Assembly: GCA_016794985.1 (NCBI GenBank)
Contig: JAEUIQ010000024.1
Span: forward strand, 1-64,000
Source of the DNA: Planctomycetaceae bacterium
GTDB lineage: Bacteria > Planctomycetota > Planctomycetia > Pirellulales > Pirellulaceae
Direction: 5' to 3'
DNA: 64,000 bases
Below the pieces are notes generated by a model that saw nothing but the letters and a program-made list of their open reading frames with translations, did no database searches and was not told the origin of the DNA. A program made the position numbers and the translations under genes. Below are positions 25,701-28,232 of this stretch, piece after piece; within the stretch, counting starts at the first letter, position 1, and each line of letters begins with the position of its first letter.

Positions 25701-26565
25701 CAATGATGTCCGATTCCACTTGCCCCAAGTGATGTTCCAATTCCCAATTGCCACCCAGATTGGCGGCACCGATCAAGCTGGTACTTGCCGCGACATCTGC
25801 TCCCGTCCAATTCGCAATTTGGTCCAACATCGAGCGGCCGGCTTCTCCACTTGCCAATTCGCAGCCATAGAACAGAATGTCGCCTTGATCGTGGAGCACG
25901 GAACCCCAGAGTTGCAAGTCCGGTTGTCGCGCAGATAGCGAATGCGAATCAATCCAAGTTGAACCTAATTTGAAGGCCCGATCCGTCCCGTGCGAGATCA
26001 CGTGCAGGCCGTCAAAGCTGCCCGATTGATAACTGGACAGTACGCTTGCGACTTGTTGCCAACCCTCGCTGTGGTGGTCAATTAGATGAATTTCCAACCG
26101 CCGGTTTGGGTCATTGTTGGCCCACAGGTCATCTAACACTTGTTGAAAGTTGTGAACCCCGGTGTCCAGAAGCACCAATTCCCGGCGGGGGGCAAAATCC
26201 GATCCGACCGATCCAAAGAAATCCGATCCGTCTGATCCGCCTGATCCGACCGATCCCCAAAAAGACGATCCGTCTGATCCGCCTGATCCGGCCGATCCCC
26301 ACAACGACGATCCGTCTGATCCGTCTGATCCGGCCGATCCATCCGTCGGCCACGCCCAAATTGGGTCATTGAAATCTACGTTTGTTTCGACACCACCTGA
26401 AATCTCCACTTCAGGCACGAGCAAGCCCAAGGGCGATGCGCTCATAAAGACGCGTCGCTCCAGTTCCTCGACGTGTATGTACGACTGTGGAACGGCCTTC
26501 GAATTCCTGCGCGTCCATTGCAGCAACGTCCCGAATAGGGAACGCAACCACGTCCGCCAGCTCAT
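1..26565 (-). CDS. Giant cadherin/VCBS/LamG/lectin surface adhesin (partial, C-terminus outside window)
   Basis: The minus-strand frame beginning at ATG 26565 stays open to base 1, giving 8855 codons without a stop. I checked the frame at about ten points, all coding and in phase. GGAG lies 7 bases before the ATG. Approximate residue order: LEPR-XLL-like motif (ELERRVFMSAS) near 35-45; Gly/Ser/Asp repeat 76-122; DUF4347 130-277; NTNDSGAGSLRQAI motif 302-325; RTX-like glycine-rich 426-467; C-type lectin 471-597; DGG-F-V-W repeats 696-1479; cadherin-like and LamG-like modules 1482-7290 with two more C-type lectins and an L-type-lectin-like domain; delta-60 repeats 7292-7700; VCBS repeats to the edge. 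Such modules are typical of exported calcium-dependent adhesins. A role in attachment or polysaccharide binding is inferred. The secretion route is not visible, and the C-terminal sorting signal, if any, lies outside the window. Confidence 0.95.
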   Translation of the reverse strand, partial: MSWRTWLRSLFGTLLQWTRRNSKAVPQSYIHVEELERRVFMSASPLGLLVPEVEISGGVETNVDFNDPIWAWPTDGSAGSDGSDGSSLWGSAGSGGSDGSSFWGSVGSGGSDGSDFFGSVGSDFAPRRELVLLDTGVHNFQQVLDDLWANNDPNRRLEIHLIDHHSEGWQQVASVLSSYQSGSFDGLHVISHGTDRAFKLGSTWIDSHSLSARQPDLQLWGSVLHDQGDILFYGCELASGEAGRSMLDQIANWTGADVAASTSLIGAANLGGNWELEHHLGQVESDIIVSGALQESWQGLLATFTVTNTNDSGAGSLRQAILDANALGGADTVNFNLGGSGTFTIQLSTLLPVITEVLTIDASSLNGYANQPLLRIDGQSNLTTGFEYSSGSAGSSFIGIDFRGFTQNSIVINAAGVNTNLANFSGNLFLGSSGGDSQIGVRGTDYIFGGAGNDNISGDSITVANMITADPLLQYNAATGKFYKLINTTATWWDARDAAVAMNVLGIQGRLVTIKSATENAFVQSLTANNSVWLGASDRGHQDAWEWTDGSFLSYQNFLAGQPDGSQWEDGLLMNGSTGTWSDANDAALYHYIVEFAPQNFNDIITGGTGNDTIEGGLGRDTAIYSGNASDYSIVNNGNGTWTVTDNRGGSPDGTDTLSGVELFRFADQTYDTTLNTFNSAPTDLELVAPGNNLVAQPISNIHYYTSYSGFQHNAVPIAGGGYAIIYVTYDYNSSWDLMVQRYDAADTPVGAPELLDRNMLSHSQYDTDVAVLTDGKIVVVWRDSGWDGSGEGIYFKIFDSSFNAITPTQIRANVTTWSSQQEPDVTPTGDGKFVITWRGYADEDVNGIADFLDVYARKFNADGTAATGEIAVDVRTGHQYQPAVAGFDDGSFMVIYRNDVVAQGDGSGATILGQYYDSAGVAVGSRFVVNTTTSSDQHDAQALSLAGNKVLVSYRMSDGSSNGIFGKIYNATGTVLKEEFRLNTTTTNDQAHHEFRSLADGGFILTYASADAGGNYRILAQRYDNNGDAVGSELQLGSYSANMRQHFGTIVQLSTGDLVFSWQKTSNNTAATMTDDRIFFQRFSLSGSNYVAQTSILERDHFTQVGNLLPRLAPLAAGGHVLVWRNLGFEPSGGTTWGVLAQVYNSNGAAIGPVFSLAQANQGNHQYDPMVVATPDGGFIAAWHADGAGGDGSSTGVRIAKYNATGTLLGSEVLANTYTSNTQASPEIAVATDGSFVVTWRSDYQINDPGIYDVYMQRFDASANKIGSETLVNTATSGQQYMQKIATNSSGLTMITWGSNVGDSSGWGVLAKIYDAAGNVVVSDFLVNSAFQTSTQHLPAVTALADGRFVVTWNSYTEDGSRYTIVSRIINTDGTFATGHIRVNQWTPSDQQVPDITALRNGGYAVTWLGSGEGQSYAVWARLFDANGTATTNDFRVSDIASGWGTNPKVAQRSDNSLIFAWTAYDPNSGSVLQQRIYTPGLLASTPPDAIIGQVLPTDSDSNESFTYEIIAADTNDFELIGEYLVVKDGAVFDPVNDPPRHVTIRVTDSVGNTFDKQFVINPSPVNQAPTSMSFTPSVIAENATNGTVVGTAVASDPDTGNVLTYELVVNGGGRFAIDSVTGIVTVANASLLDYDSAASHSITIKATDQGGLAIIQAYTINLSNINEAPTNILASGSGANLLTNGSFESGLTGWTVTGNAVAGPSYSPTDGLNQVIFNTGGGANTGVLSQAVTTVIGQTYTVMFDLGVYGAAPPQGLQLEVVGATTLVNQTMVAPGTVPSDHRLYAYTFVADSTSTTIRFTDRGSNSDSTDIVLDNVRLYAGLPTVVENSSTGTVVSRLGSNDPDGNDDVTFTLVGGDTTNFEIVGNEIRVKAGATLNFENQTSHTVTVRATDEGGLIYDKVITLAITDINEAPAITGIDDHPLGFDGRSLEFFGNGGTVSLSGLAVNTTAGAQNTVEFWMFWDGTSNAMPFGFQSYDLYFQGGFFGFNTANSDLYGISSAGLANGWHHVAAIFTNGDVTQNRLIINGVEQTLTQRLGTPISRTASANATIAGWPNHSGYEIIGKLDEVRIWNAARTVDQVNEQMYVRLTGSHPNLIAAYSFENTVSGSGGVVDRSENGRHGTLAGTTLPAVSTATPARLTSLHEGTRITLDVDATDPEGANLIYTWTQTSGPKVAFTPTYDVIQTVTSLDFEHDTTGIGSYAPGTFSVVDTYGSPSGKNALAITTGANVNGGGVYGGITVGTSGYIAGGTYRISYWARSVDNPITVTFSNQNGSGDQNNISHNQTLTTQWQQFERIVTLDQAKNTLYIWGNNPNVTFVLDDLRVERLDQSSIAFTAPQLLVDTTIDFSVTISDGTNSTVQSVSYIIRANNDAPTDLVSSRSADEGVSINLGAANNQYFQVTDGGLLGGATDFTIQGTVSSSALGVDGLWLSYATPGNDNSFILGTQLGTVRVFMNGSVWNTHVSETVVHDGQPHEWILTRTVTNGEMALYIDGILRASTSGFLTGQAISAGGIIVLGNEQDSLGGNFATDQDYSGTYYDLAIYNQTWDYQTVLSRSGRLPTGNPGLQAHWRFDNFSGTHVNDQIGTRHLILNTIAPGGGWVAGTAATIGTAWTNAVAENAANGTSVARITGIDAEPGNTLTYSLTDSAGGRFTIDSNTGIVTVANGSLLNYETATSHSITVRATDAGGLTYDEVFTIDVSNVNEAPTVSQVTGAVAAYDFENGSGNAPSTVAGAAAINVGTAASYSTSAGRFAGSTGLLFNTAGSGTVGAATISSIPNVTNTNAITVSGWIRFDAVDNWARFVDFGGGEANNNFVVGRTGTSNNLGFVVLNGSTVVGEVYTASNPISLGSWIHVTATLGSDRTMQLFVNGSLIGQATASALPNFAAWTNNFIGASPFAGNDKFRGAMDDIAVFDRVLTAGEITTLASAVTAPTIVNKSIAENSTNGTNVFSARSSDVDSGDGVTYSIQSGNTNSTFAINATTGQVTVANSSMLNFEANSSYSLVVRATDTAGLATDQTVIITVTDVNDAPSDITLGSAPTGLTTAGNASLVSGTTYQLTPTTNNQAGAVWGAINLNQDFVITSQAFFGASEGADGIAFALQNQGATSVGGIGFNTGVGGLTSAFGVYFDTHFNNTHNNNIDSDFSQFFQNGVVANQGTAFDSPNAHDNLEDGQWRDIVVSWSATTKTLSYSLDGVAIDSKTYDVVATSWGGNANGWFGFTAGTGSLNNQQQVRILSVQTGGVTSVAENASNGTVVGTASAIDPDRTGTVTYSLTDNAGGRFAIDTNTGVITVANGSLLNFEAATSHSITVRATDQGGLTYDEAMNISVTNVNESPNDMGFGTQFVGDASTVVSGNATMPSLDNFTLEIKATPRQAITLVAESNSGIAAGVNGGMAIMADQGDSVYGTSGATTRSIGLAVGTNGVVVYQHSSSNFSSLLTYSGAIAPDSDIAVVFVNKTPSLYINGVLVDTGIQSTATSLRPTVGSVGGTGVGGGAMVGGRYFDGTLSDYRIWNSALDTTTINNNRTAAIATGMPGLLANMLVTSINENSVNGTVVGRARGYDPDAGATLGYTLTDDAGGRFAINNSTGEITVANGSLLDFETASSHTITVRTTDQAGLTYDENVTIRLRNVNETPTALTLTGTTTGAGASAVYNATLDSYYSLVATGLAWEAAMDNAQASLLGGVSGTLVNINSADEQTHVASLLGGNAAWVGAKDLGLDGVWRWFNGDTAGAQFWSGGASGTAVGGAYSNWNGGEPNGGNGEYNLMFNGNGTWNDASTQAFRSVVEWTGTAFRAAQGVAGSVMENATAGTVVGTLAATDPDSGETLTYSIVGPDLNFEVVGNELRVRTGASLNFETAPQHTLTVRVTDSANNTRDQLVTINVVNVNEAPTNTGVIGSTNLVSNGSFESGLTGWTTSGSAGAVTTQTGQGATHGTTTLVFSWNGVPNDGVASQTIATTAGQTYTVTFDMGAIANTTGLNQLQMLNFQINGATTLVNEFLTDNGTATTTFNSYRYTFVADSASTTLRFADASNVTTNININLDNVQMFAVTTTSPSMSVAENSANNTVVGQLTSTDPDANGVLSYSLTDSAGGRFAINSTTGQVTVANGSLLDFESAASHTIIVRTTDQGGLTFDKTVTIHLTNVNEAPTALGNVGATNLVTNGSFESGAFQGEPTGWTRTGPGGIENTRVGKPTDGIAHFAMSGWSDSTGGTLSQNITTVAGTTYTLMFDAGAAGGNTVPQVLNVQALNGASVLLDQTITDTTTSGNWTSPSMQRYILTFTATGTTTTLRFTDNSATSTSNDLDLDNVQVYANTNPTVNENAANGTVVTTMTASDPDNMPTFTYSLTNDAGGRFAINSSTGQITVANGSLLDFEVATSHNVVVRATDQGGLTFDRALTIAVSNVNEAPVDVRTATQSIAITNHSFESNVYADGAWSNVATGWTIGSSAGSWNPAVSDYASGNGTDGSNVAFASHNGSLSQTLSTNFDSTLNYQLTVDVGRRLGYNPGAYTVQLFAGATLLGSYASSNCEPGTWGTINVDVSGNSFAAAHGNALQIVLSASGEQVSFDNVRLTSSTATATIAENSANGAVVTTVTGLDRDAGNTLSYSLTNNAGGRFAINSSTGQITVANSSLLDFEAATSHNVVVRATDQGGLTFDRTLTIGVTNVNEAPIDLVDQRPNDQGVSINLGSSNNQYLLANDGSGLLGGLNDFTIRATLSLSNVSQNYWFSYATAGSTNELAIGTQSSQVIINYKGSTVLTEIAASEVLDGQPHEWIISRNAATGTFNIFIDGRLRSTVGNIQPGQAISSGGVLLFGQEQDALGGGFDPNQAGKGTYHDLAIYNTAWDTNRVIAETGEVPAAAADRIAHWNFNSLAGNQVTDAVGGRTLTLTTITLGGGWIDGTAAAVGTAAPSGTIAENAANGTQVLRATAVDRDPANTFTYSLTDNAGGRFVIDSSTGMVTVANSSLLDFEAATSHNITIRATDQGGLTCDEVFTVNLTNVNEAPTALTLTGATTGAGLSAVYNATLDSYYVRVSTLLNWEAAMDNAQASLLGGVSGSLAIINSVDESNYLFSLNGLSNFVGYSDKLAEGVWMAFQGDTPIYQVWSGGSTGSAVGGNFTNFASGQPNNSGNGESYGIFQGASSQTWNDVDGTLARGSFVEWTGVAFRAAQGVSSSVLENAAAGTVVGTLAASDADAGESFTYSIVGGSSLFEVVGNELRVKAGATFDYETAQQHALTIRVTDSGNNTRDQAITVNVVNVNEAPTNTGVIGSTNLVSNGSFETDTTGWTLVGSVVRFNTQGATAGSYALGLTAGHGAVDGVASTTLSTLVGQTYTVTFDLGAYAISGGIDSAQWLNLQVQGVSTLINENIADAGASTNTFNSYRYTFVADSTTTTIRFADASSGTNSVDIMIDNVQAYAVTTNGPTVTVAENTSNGSIVGQVASLDPDAYGRLSYSLTNDAGGAYAIDSATGQVTVANSSLLNFETTPTSTIVVRTTDQGGLTFDKTVTINLTNLNEDPVAVADSATAVEAGGVSNGTAGTNPTGNVLTNDTDVDAGDTKTVSGVAAGIVGSASTNVGSAVAGTYGSISIAADGSYTYTVDNNNAAVQALRTSGNTLQDVFTYTMRDTAGLTSTTQITVTIQGANDAPNDITAGLVADGVEGRVNTTVALNQAQPRITHLADGSHMIVWEDLDGWEGINGNDSSGQGIYARHYSANGTPTGNDFLVNQSVTGNQSDPEIIALSGGRFVISWLGQDSSGTGAFARIYNADGTPFGNEFLLNTSETGAQLRPNITSLSDGGFFAVWGSRHIDSSDDVFGQRFDASGAKVGGELSISVGNTHTTPIVTQLSNGNLAVSWRMVGGLEDIQAVVINFSGTVIIPTFTVNQLGVGGSSSEFNPSIAALSGGGFVVTWTTSEGGSNGTEIYGRVYAANGSAVTNNFRVNSAVANNQSQSSLVSLADGGFLVTWASNLQDGSHNGVYAQRFDALGNMLGPEQLINSTTVANQEMPDVSQAPDGTLRFVWRSFNQFGDDGDIITRSFRMDASIAENSANGTVVANLRALDLDSSDTATFALIDDAGGRFAINSTTGQITVANGSLLDFDAVTSHNVTIRTTDQGNLTFDKVLTINLTNMEEASTVTMPTTISGTEDTNIVFSVANGNAITVGDPDGTAQRVTISVPTGRLSLAATTGLTFTAGDGWQDSLMTFSGTIANINAALNGLTYTPSANYNGTASIRVVSGDAAQATALDTDSSLLIRYSFDNPSQLNDDTATTANGTISGAVAASDGQRGSFASFDGVDDVVATANFDTPSNFTIGIWAKSDTATWNSHGMLLSKRDSFVLHPHQGSTTIQMYVRNSALVWTTAQFDVSTIANFSITDWHHYGASFDGTTVKLFIDGIERASAAFTGTLLADSGPMTIGQDDDGGVRHFDGNLDDARVYSRALSGAEMATLAANTSAVREQTFNIAATNDAPIVVPLTAGNVAMSFNSAGTLYQTIDGTTVATGSNSPTAFSDATRGAVVQLATNAQIDFSVGSRPDLSGDWTLSSRFKDLRFETGSWNTLFRGTTDHQFIIHQTTREVGYYDNDAAGFIGTGYFATGLDDNNWHTATVVKSGTTFTYYIDGTAVGSVTDTSSTGNQLWSYGNHGNSQAFSQYLDDFRYFGKALTASEVLAVHNDGEATISIAENTANGTVIETVGTYDPDAGATVTYSLTNSAAGRFAINASGQITVAKGYSLDFESQTSHVITVRATDDTGLTNDRNITINITDINEAPISIDSPTILRFSDDFNDGNLDGWTPLSLGNATYNWSVNGGGAYEFSDVGHGFLSTSVVGQTAATEYTLRADVWAPSDGAFNNGVGFVFGYVDANNYWMARWMHMADNATANAEYRDLQVVQVSSGIQTVFGFADNIPLASNFAMELRATNGQLKLLVNGTEHVSVNAATPQLQTFGLYTFDSDSGIRYDNVRLETGRLAVAENCANGTVVGAIVGADRDSSSSFTYSLTNDAGGRFAIDNATGQITVANGSLLNFEAAPSHNITIRATDQGGLTYDKVFTIDLTNVNEGPSAVADTATAIEAGGASNGTAGINPTGNVLTNDTDVDAGDSKTVSGVAAGIVGNASTNVGSDVVGSFGLINIAADGSYTYTVDNSNAAVQALRTSGNTLQDVFTYTMRDAAGLTSTTQLTVTIQGANDAPHDITTAGLTIAENSANSTNVGTVTGLDVDGGDGFSYSLIDSAGGRFAIHSSTGQVTVANGTLLDYETAQSHAITVRVTDTAGATFDKVLTVNLTPVNEAPTLGTQPLLGFGGDGIVTTSIGSGADYGRSVTTLSNGKVLVAGYADTGGTWDFVLVQYNADGTLDTSFGGGDGKVNTAVGTNNDEGRSVAVQADGKILVAGFALFSNNDFAVVRYNSDGTLDTSFGGGDGIATAAVGTGHDYGWTMAVQADGKIVVGGYAAISGTDDFALVRFNSDGTLDTSFGGGDGIVTTAVGTGTDRAYSVTIQTDGKILLAGQAFTGSNDEFALVRYNTDGTLDTSFGGGDGIVTTAIGSSGAQANSVVLQADGKIVVVGRAWISSDDFAIVRYNTDGSLDTSFGGGDGIVTTSLSAFSDIANGVGIQSDGKIVVGGAARPGGVTDDFGLVRYNSDGSLDTSFGGGDGIVTTPIGTNMDRAFGLTIQSTGEIVLAGYARIGSTDDIAVVRYNMDGTLNADTPASGFLNGTVNFTEGGSAVVLSSIVVVSDPELTLANNFNGATLTIARQGGANAQDHFSAGGTLAFTSGNVVVGGITIGTVSQNAGVLALTFNGSATNTLVNSALQQIHYANSSEAPPATVVLDWTFSDGNTGAQGTGGTLTSSGTTTVAITAVNDAPVLDSNGTFTLTSITEDQTSNTGQTIASLIASAGGDRITDADSGALEGIAIISLNPGNGTWQYSIDGGNNWNDIGSVSDSQSLLLRSADLVRFVPNSQNATTADFSFRAWDQSSGSAGAKVSTASHGGTTAFSSATGTASIIVTAVNDNPSAVSDIGTAVEAGGISNGTAGTNPTGNVLTNDTDVDAGDTKTVTGVLAGVQSSASANVGSAVTGLYGSINIAADGSFTYTVNNSNPAVQALASNTDTLQDVFTYTMTDAGGLTSTTQVTITIEGRNDNPIITIESGDSAAESINEANGALTATGTLTVTDVDTINTVSAVVSSVVASGTTSGLQSNNAALLAMLSSTANVLDNTEVTDKLTWAFNSGSEHFNYLAAGESLVLTYTITVTDSQSTTDTQTVVVTINGTNDTPMIAVVDANGTVTEDASTPILTDSGSVTFAELDDTDVLSSTVALSNTSTSGPTIPSGLATALSSALSLTQTGTNDGTIAWNFSLANSLTQYLAAGETVTATYTITVTDDSGTGSNSTTQDVTVVITGTNDTPTITVVDVNGAVTEDASTPTLTDSGSVTFAEVDDTDVLSSSVALSSTSTTGPTIPGALATALSSALSLTQTGTNDGTIAWNFSLANSLTQYLAAGETVTATYTITVTDDSGTGNNSTTQDVTVVITGTNDNPTITVVDVTGAVTEDASTPTLTDSGSVTFAEVDDTDVLNSTVALSNTSTTGPTIPSGLATALSSALSLTQTGTNDGTIAWNFSLANSLTQYLAAGETVTATYTITVTDDSGTGNNSTTQDVTVVITGTNDTPTITVVDVNCAVTEDASTPTLTDSGSVTFAEVDDTDVLSSSVALSGTSTTGPTIPSGLATALSSALSLTQTGTNDGTIAWNFSLANSLTQYLAAGETVTATYTITVTDDSGTGNNSTTQDVTVVITGTNDTPTITVVDVNGAVTEDASTPTLTDSGSVTFAEVDDTDVLSSTVALSSTSTTGPTIPGALATALS
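2150..2560 (-). repeat. VCBS-type module (copy 3 of an EAGG-NVLTNDTDVDAGDTKTV unit)
   Basis: This roughly 130-residue unit has the signature NVLTNDTDVDAGDTKTV, then SYTYTV- or SFTYTV-like and DVFTYTM segments. It also occurs within the giant protein at about 9600-10005 and 5000-5400. The three copies match the VCBS repeat family. They are spaced several kilobases apart, unlike the tandem copies at the left edge. Confidence 0.8.
3465..4690 (-). repeat. Seven delta-60-type repeats (57-59 aa each)
   Basis: Seven units share the pattern Q-ADGKI-VAG, DFA-VRYN-DGTLDTSFGG and DGIVTT. Spacing between equivalent bases is 171-177 (for example 3621, 3798 and 3969). This matches the uncharacterised delta-60 repeat family, which probably forms a beta-propeller. 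Seven units fit a single propeller. Confidence 0.85.
8440..9600 (-). repeat. Second block of DGG-F-V-W repeats
   Basis: Here residues about 5656-6042 repeat a pattern such as LADGGFLVTWASN, YAQRFDALG and VNS-T--NQ-PDVS. This is the same unit type as the large block at 22130-24480, so the module has been used twice in the protein. Confidence 0.75.
11060..11525 (-). other. C-type lectin-like domain 3 of the giant protein
   Basis: The segment begins AVYNATLDSYYVRV, continues LLNWEAAMDNAQASLLGG and ends with WND and FVEWTG. The WEAA-A, INS-DE and WND motifs are those of C-type lectin folds. It is closely similar to the domain at 15175-15640 and sits in the same module order. Confidence 0.8.
15175..15640 (-). 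other. C-type lectin-like domain 2 of the giant protein
   Basis: The motifs AWEAAMDNAQASLLGG, NINSADEQ, AWVGAKDLGLDGVWRWF, GEPNGGNGEYNLMF and GTWNDAS follow the C-type lectin consensus, including a WND-like core and an EPN-like sugar and calcium site. Confidence 0.85.
16850..17440 (-). other. L-type (legume-like) lectin domain of the giant protein
   Basis: The segment runs from SLVSGTTYQLTPTTNNQAGA through GADGIAFALQNQG, FGVYFDTHFNN and WRDIVVSWSATTKTLSYSLDG. The DGIAF-LQ and V-FDT motifs are hallmarks of bacterial L-type lectin domains, in which Asp and Asn residues bind calcium next to the sugar site. Confidence 0.8.
22130..24480 (-). repeat. Block of about a dozen DGG-F-V-W repeats
   Basis: Residues about 696-1479 repeat a unit of roughly 50-65 residues: Q--P-VA----GSFVVTWRSD, then a loop often rich in D and G, Y-QR-D--G---G-E--VN. 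This pattern is common in large RTX-type adhesins and is compatible with beta-propeller blades. The function is unknown. Confidence 0.8.
24775..25155 (-). other. C-type lectin-like domain 1 of the giant protein
   Basis: The segment YNAATGKFYKLINTTATWWD, NVLGIQGRLVTIKSATEN, VWLGASDRGHQDAWEWTDGS and GTWSDANDAALYHYIVEF has the order and spacing of a C-type lectin domain. It is flanked on both sides by glycine- and aspartate-rich RTX-like segments (GGAGNDNI and GGTGNDTIEGGLGRD). Confidence 0.85.
25735..26177 (-). other. DUF4347 domain at the N-terminus of the giant protein
   Basis: The region reads LVLLDTGVHNFQQVLDD, then EIHLIDHHSEGWQQVASVLS, GLHVISHGTDRAFKLGS and GDILFYGCELASGEAGRSML, ending NLGGNWELE. 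The SHG and YGC-LA-G motifs are conserved in DUF4347. Their His and Cys spacing recalls caspase/gingipain-like folds, but proteolytic activity is not established here. The domain usually sits at the start of very large surface proteins, as here. Confidence 0.85.
26205..26345 (-). repeat. 14-residue Gly/Ser/Asp repeat linker (42-bp units)
   Basis: Three to four units of GS(A/V)GS(G/D)GSDGS(S/D)(L/F)(W/F) follow one another. On the plus strand this appears as repeated gatccgtctgatccgcct. The tract lies between the LEPR-like start and DUF4347 and probably forms a flexible linker. The exact 42-base period makes copy number likely to vary between strains. Confidence 0.85.
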
Positions 26566-26897
26566 GTCGTCACTCCGATGTTGCGATCTGGTATCTTTGA
26601 CTACGCCCGGCTTGGTCCTGAGGTTGGAATGGTGTTACTTCCTGAGCTGGTTCCTCGCGGCTAGCAGCACCATTTCCTAGTTTCCATCAGTTGTTTCCTA
26701 CTTCAGCCGTTGCGACCAGCAGAGATTAAGCAATCGGAGCCAATGACGTAGCTTATGTCGACTGCCCAGTCGTAAAGACATTACATAGCAGTTGGAGCGA
26801 CTCTGCTGCCTTGGCGTGTTAGTTGTATTGTGGTGATTGAATCGATTATGATCATTTCACAACCGGGGAATTTGAATACCAACATTGGAGGTGTTGC
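26566..26897. promoter_or_regulatory. Divergent intergenic region between giant adhesin and PQQ lipoprotein
   Basis: These 332 bases hold no gene that I can support and must contain the promoters of both divergent genes. A Shine-Dalgarno GGAG for the leftward gene overlaps 26573-26576. For the rightward gene a GGAGG lies at 26887-26891. Confidence 0.6.
26823..26852 (+). promoter_or_regulatory. Possible sigma-70-like promoter for the PQQ lipoprotein
   Basis: TTGTAT at 26823-26828 and TATGAT at 26847-26852 are separated by 18 bases and lie about 45 bases before the start at 26898. This is sequence resemblance only. Confidence 0.35.
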
Positions 26898-28232
26898 ATG
26901 GCGATTTTCACTAGGTGTTTCCATTTCTTGTTGGCGGTTGGCTTGCTGCTCTTGGGGTCCTGTGGCCATGAAGAAACTTTGGCGCGGCCATCCTCGGATG
27001 ACCCGAACCAATGGCCAGCTTTTCGCGGACCGAATGGGATGGGCGTCTCCTCGAGTTCGGATTTGCCTTTGGAATGGGGACCCAACAACAACGTCTCTTG
27101 GAAAACCGAGCTGCCCGGTGCGGGGGCTTCCACCCCGATTGTCTTTCGCGACCGAGTCTACCTGACCGCATACACTGGTTTCTTTGTGCCCGGCGAGCCT
27201 AAAGGCCGCCAAGAAGATTTGAAGCGACATTTGTTGGCGTTCGATTTGTCGGACGGAAAACTGGTTTGGGAGAAGGCCATCCCGGCCAAGCTCCCGGAAG
27301 AAGATTCGATTCGCGACCACGGGTTTGCCGCCAACTCGGTCGCAGTGGACGAGGATCGAATTTATGCCTTCTTTGGTAAGACGGGAGTCTTCGCATTCGA
27401 CCACGATGGAAATCAAATTTGGCAGACCGACGTGGGAACCCAGACGAACGGCTGGGGATCGTCGGCATCGCCGGTCTTGTATCGTGACTTGGTATTGATC
27501 AATGCGAGTGTCGAAAGCGAGTCAGTGGTGGCCTTGGACAAAACGTCTGGCGCAGAGCGCTGGCGAGCTGGCGGCTCCCGACAACCGCATGCGATTCGAG
27601 AGGCTTGGAATACGCCGTTGGTAATCCGTTCGGAAGCAGAGCGTGATGAGCTGATCGTTCCGACTGCCGGAACGGTCTTTGCGTTCGAACCCTTAACTGG
27701 AAAACCGCTCTGGTCCTGCAAGACAGACATCGGTTGGTATATGGTGCCCAGCCCTGTAGCAGCCGACGGGATTGTTTACTGCTTGGGCGGTCGTTCGGGG
27801 ATCGCCTCGTTGGCCATTCGCGCCGGTGGATCGGGCGAGGTGACTTCCAGTCATCGATTATGGACGACCAACCACGGTTCGAACGTTTCCTCGCCAGTGA
27901 TTCACGATGGCCATTTGTACTGGGCTCACGAGTCGCGAGAAATTGCCTACTGCGTCAAAGTCGAGACCGGGGAAGTTGTCTATCAAGAACGGCTGTCGCG
28001 GGCTGGCCAATTCTATGCTTCCGCCTTGATGGCCGATGGACGACTTTATTATCTGACTCGGGAAGGTAAGACGTTTGTGATCGCAGCTCAGCCGGAGTTC
28101 AAGCAATTGGCGGTGAACGACCTCGGCGACGGCGGGGTATTCAACGCCAGCCCGGCGGTTGCTGGCAATCGCTTGCTGATCCGCTCGGACAAGTTTTTGT
28201 ATTGCATCAAGAACGGGGAATCAACGCCTTAA
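26898..28232 (+). CDS. Secreted PQQ-type beta-propeller lipoprotein
   Basis: The 444-residue product starts with a lipoprotein signal peptide ending in the lipobox LGSC (Cys about 22), then WPAFRGPNGMGVSS, a signature of planctomycete PQQ-binding-like beta-propeller proteins. Later segments such as LLAFDLSDGKLVWEKAIPAK, VVALDKTSGAERWRAGG and PLTGKPLWSCKTDIGWY are the tryptophan-docking blades of a PQQ/BamB-like propeller. No dehydrogenase active site is apparent, so a binding or scaffold role outside the cytoplasm is more likely than catalysis. The start is supported by GGAGG six bases upstream. Its stop overlaps the stop of the convergent kinase gene. Confidence 0.9.
   Translation: MAIFTRCFHFLLAVGLLLLGSCGHEETLARPSSDDPNQWPAFRGPNGMGVSSSSDLPLEWGPNNNVSWKTELPGAGASTPIVFRDRVYLTAYTGFFVPGEPKGRQEDLKRHLLAFDLSDGKLVWEKAIPAKLPEEDSIRDHGFAANSVAVDEDRIYAFFGKTGVFAFDHDGNQIWQTDVGTQTNGWGSSASPVLYRDLVLINASVESESVVALDKTSGAERWRAGGSRQPHAIREAWNTPLVIRSEAERDELIVPTAGTVFAFEPLTGKPLWSCKTDIGWYMVPSPVAADGIVYCLGGRSGIASLAIRAGGSGEVTSSHRLWTTNHGSNVSSPVIHDGHLYWAHESREIAYCVKVETGEVVYQERLSRAGQFYASALMADGRLYYLTREGKTFVIAAQPEFKQLAVNDLGDGGVFNASPAVAGNRLLIRSDKFLYCIKNGESTP

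Noticed and set aside
50..26000. Many plus-strand open frames of 60-300 codons across the left part
   Set aside because: They are reverse-strand shadows of the giant minus-strand gene; repeated phrases are the complements of VCBS and cadherin codons, and no starts have consistent ribosome sites.
26162..26680. Plus-strand frame with DPSDP-type repeats
   Set aside because: It is the complement of the Gly/Ser/Asp 42-bp repeat and the start of the giant gene; the minus-strand reading has known domains and a Shine-Dalgarno site.
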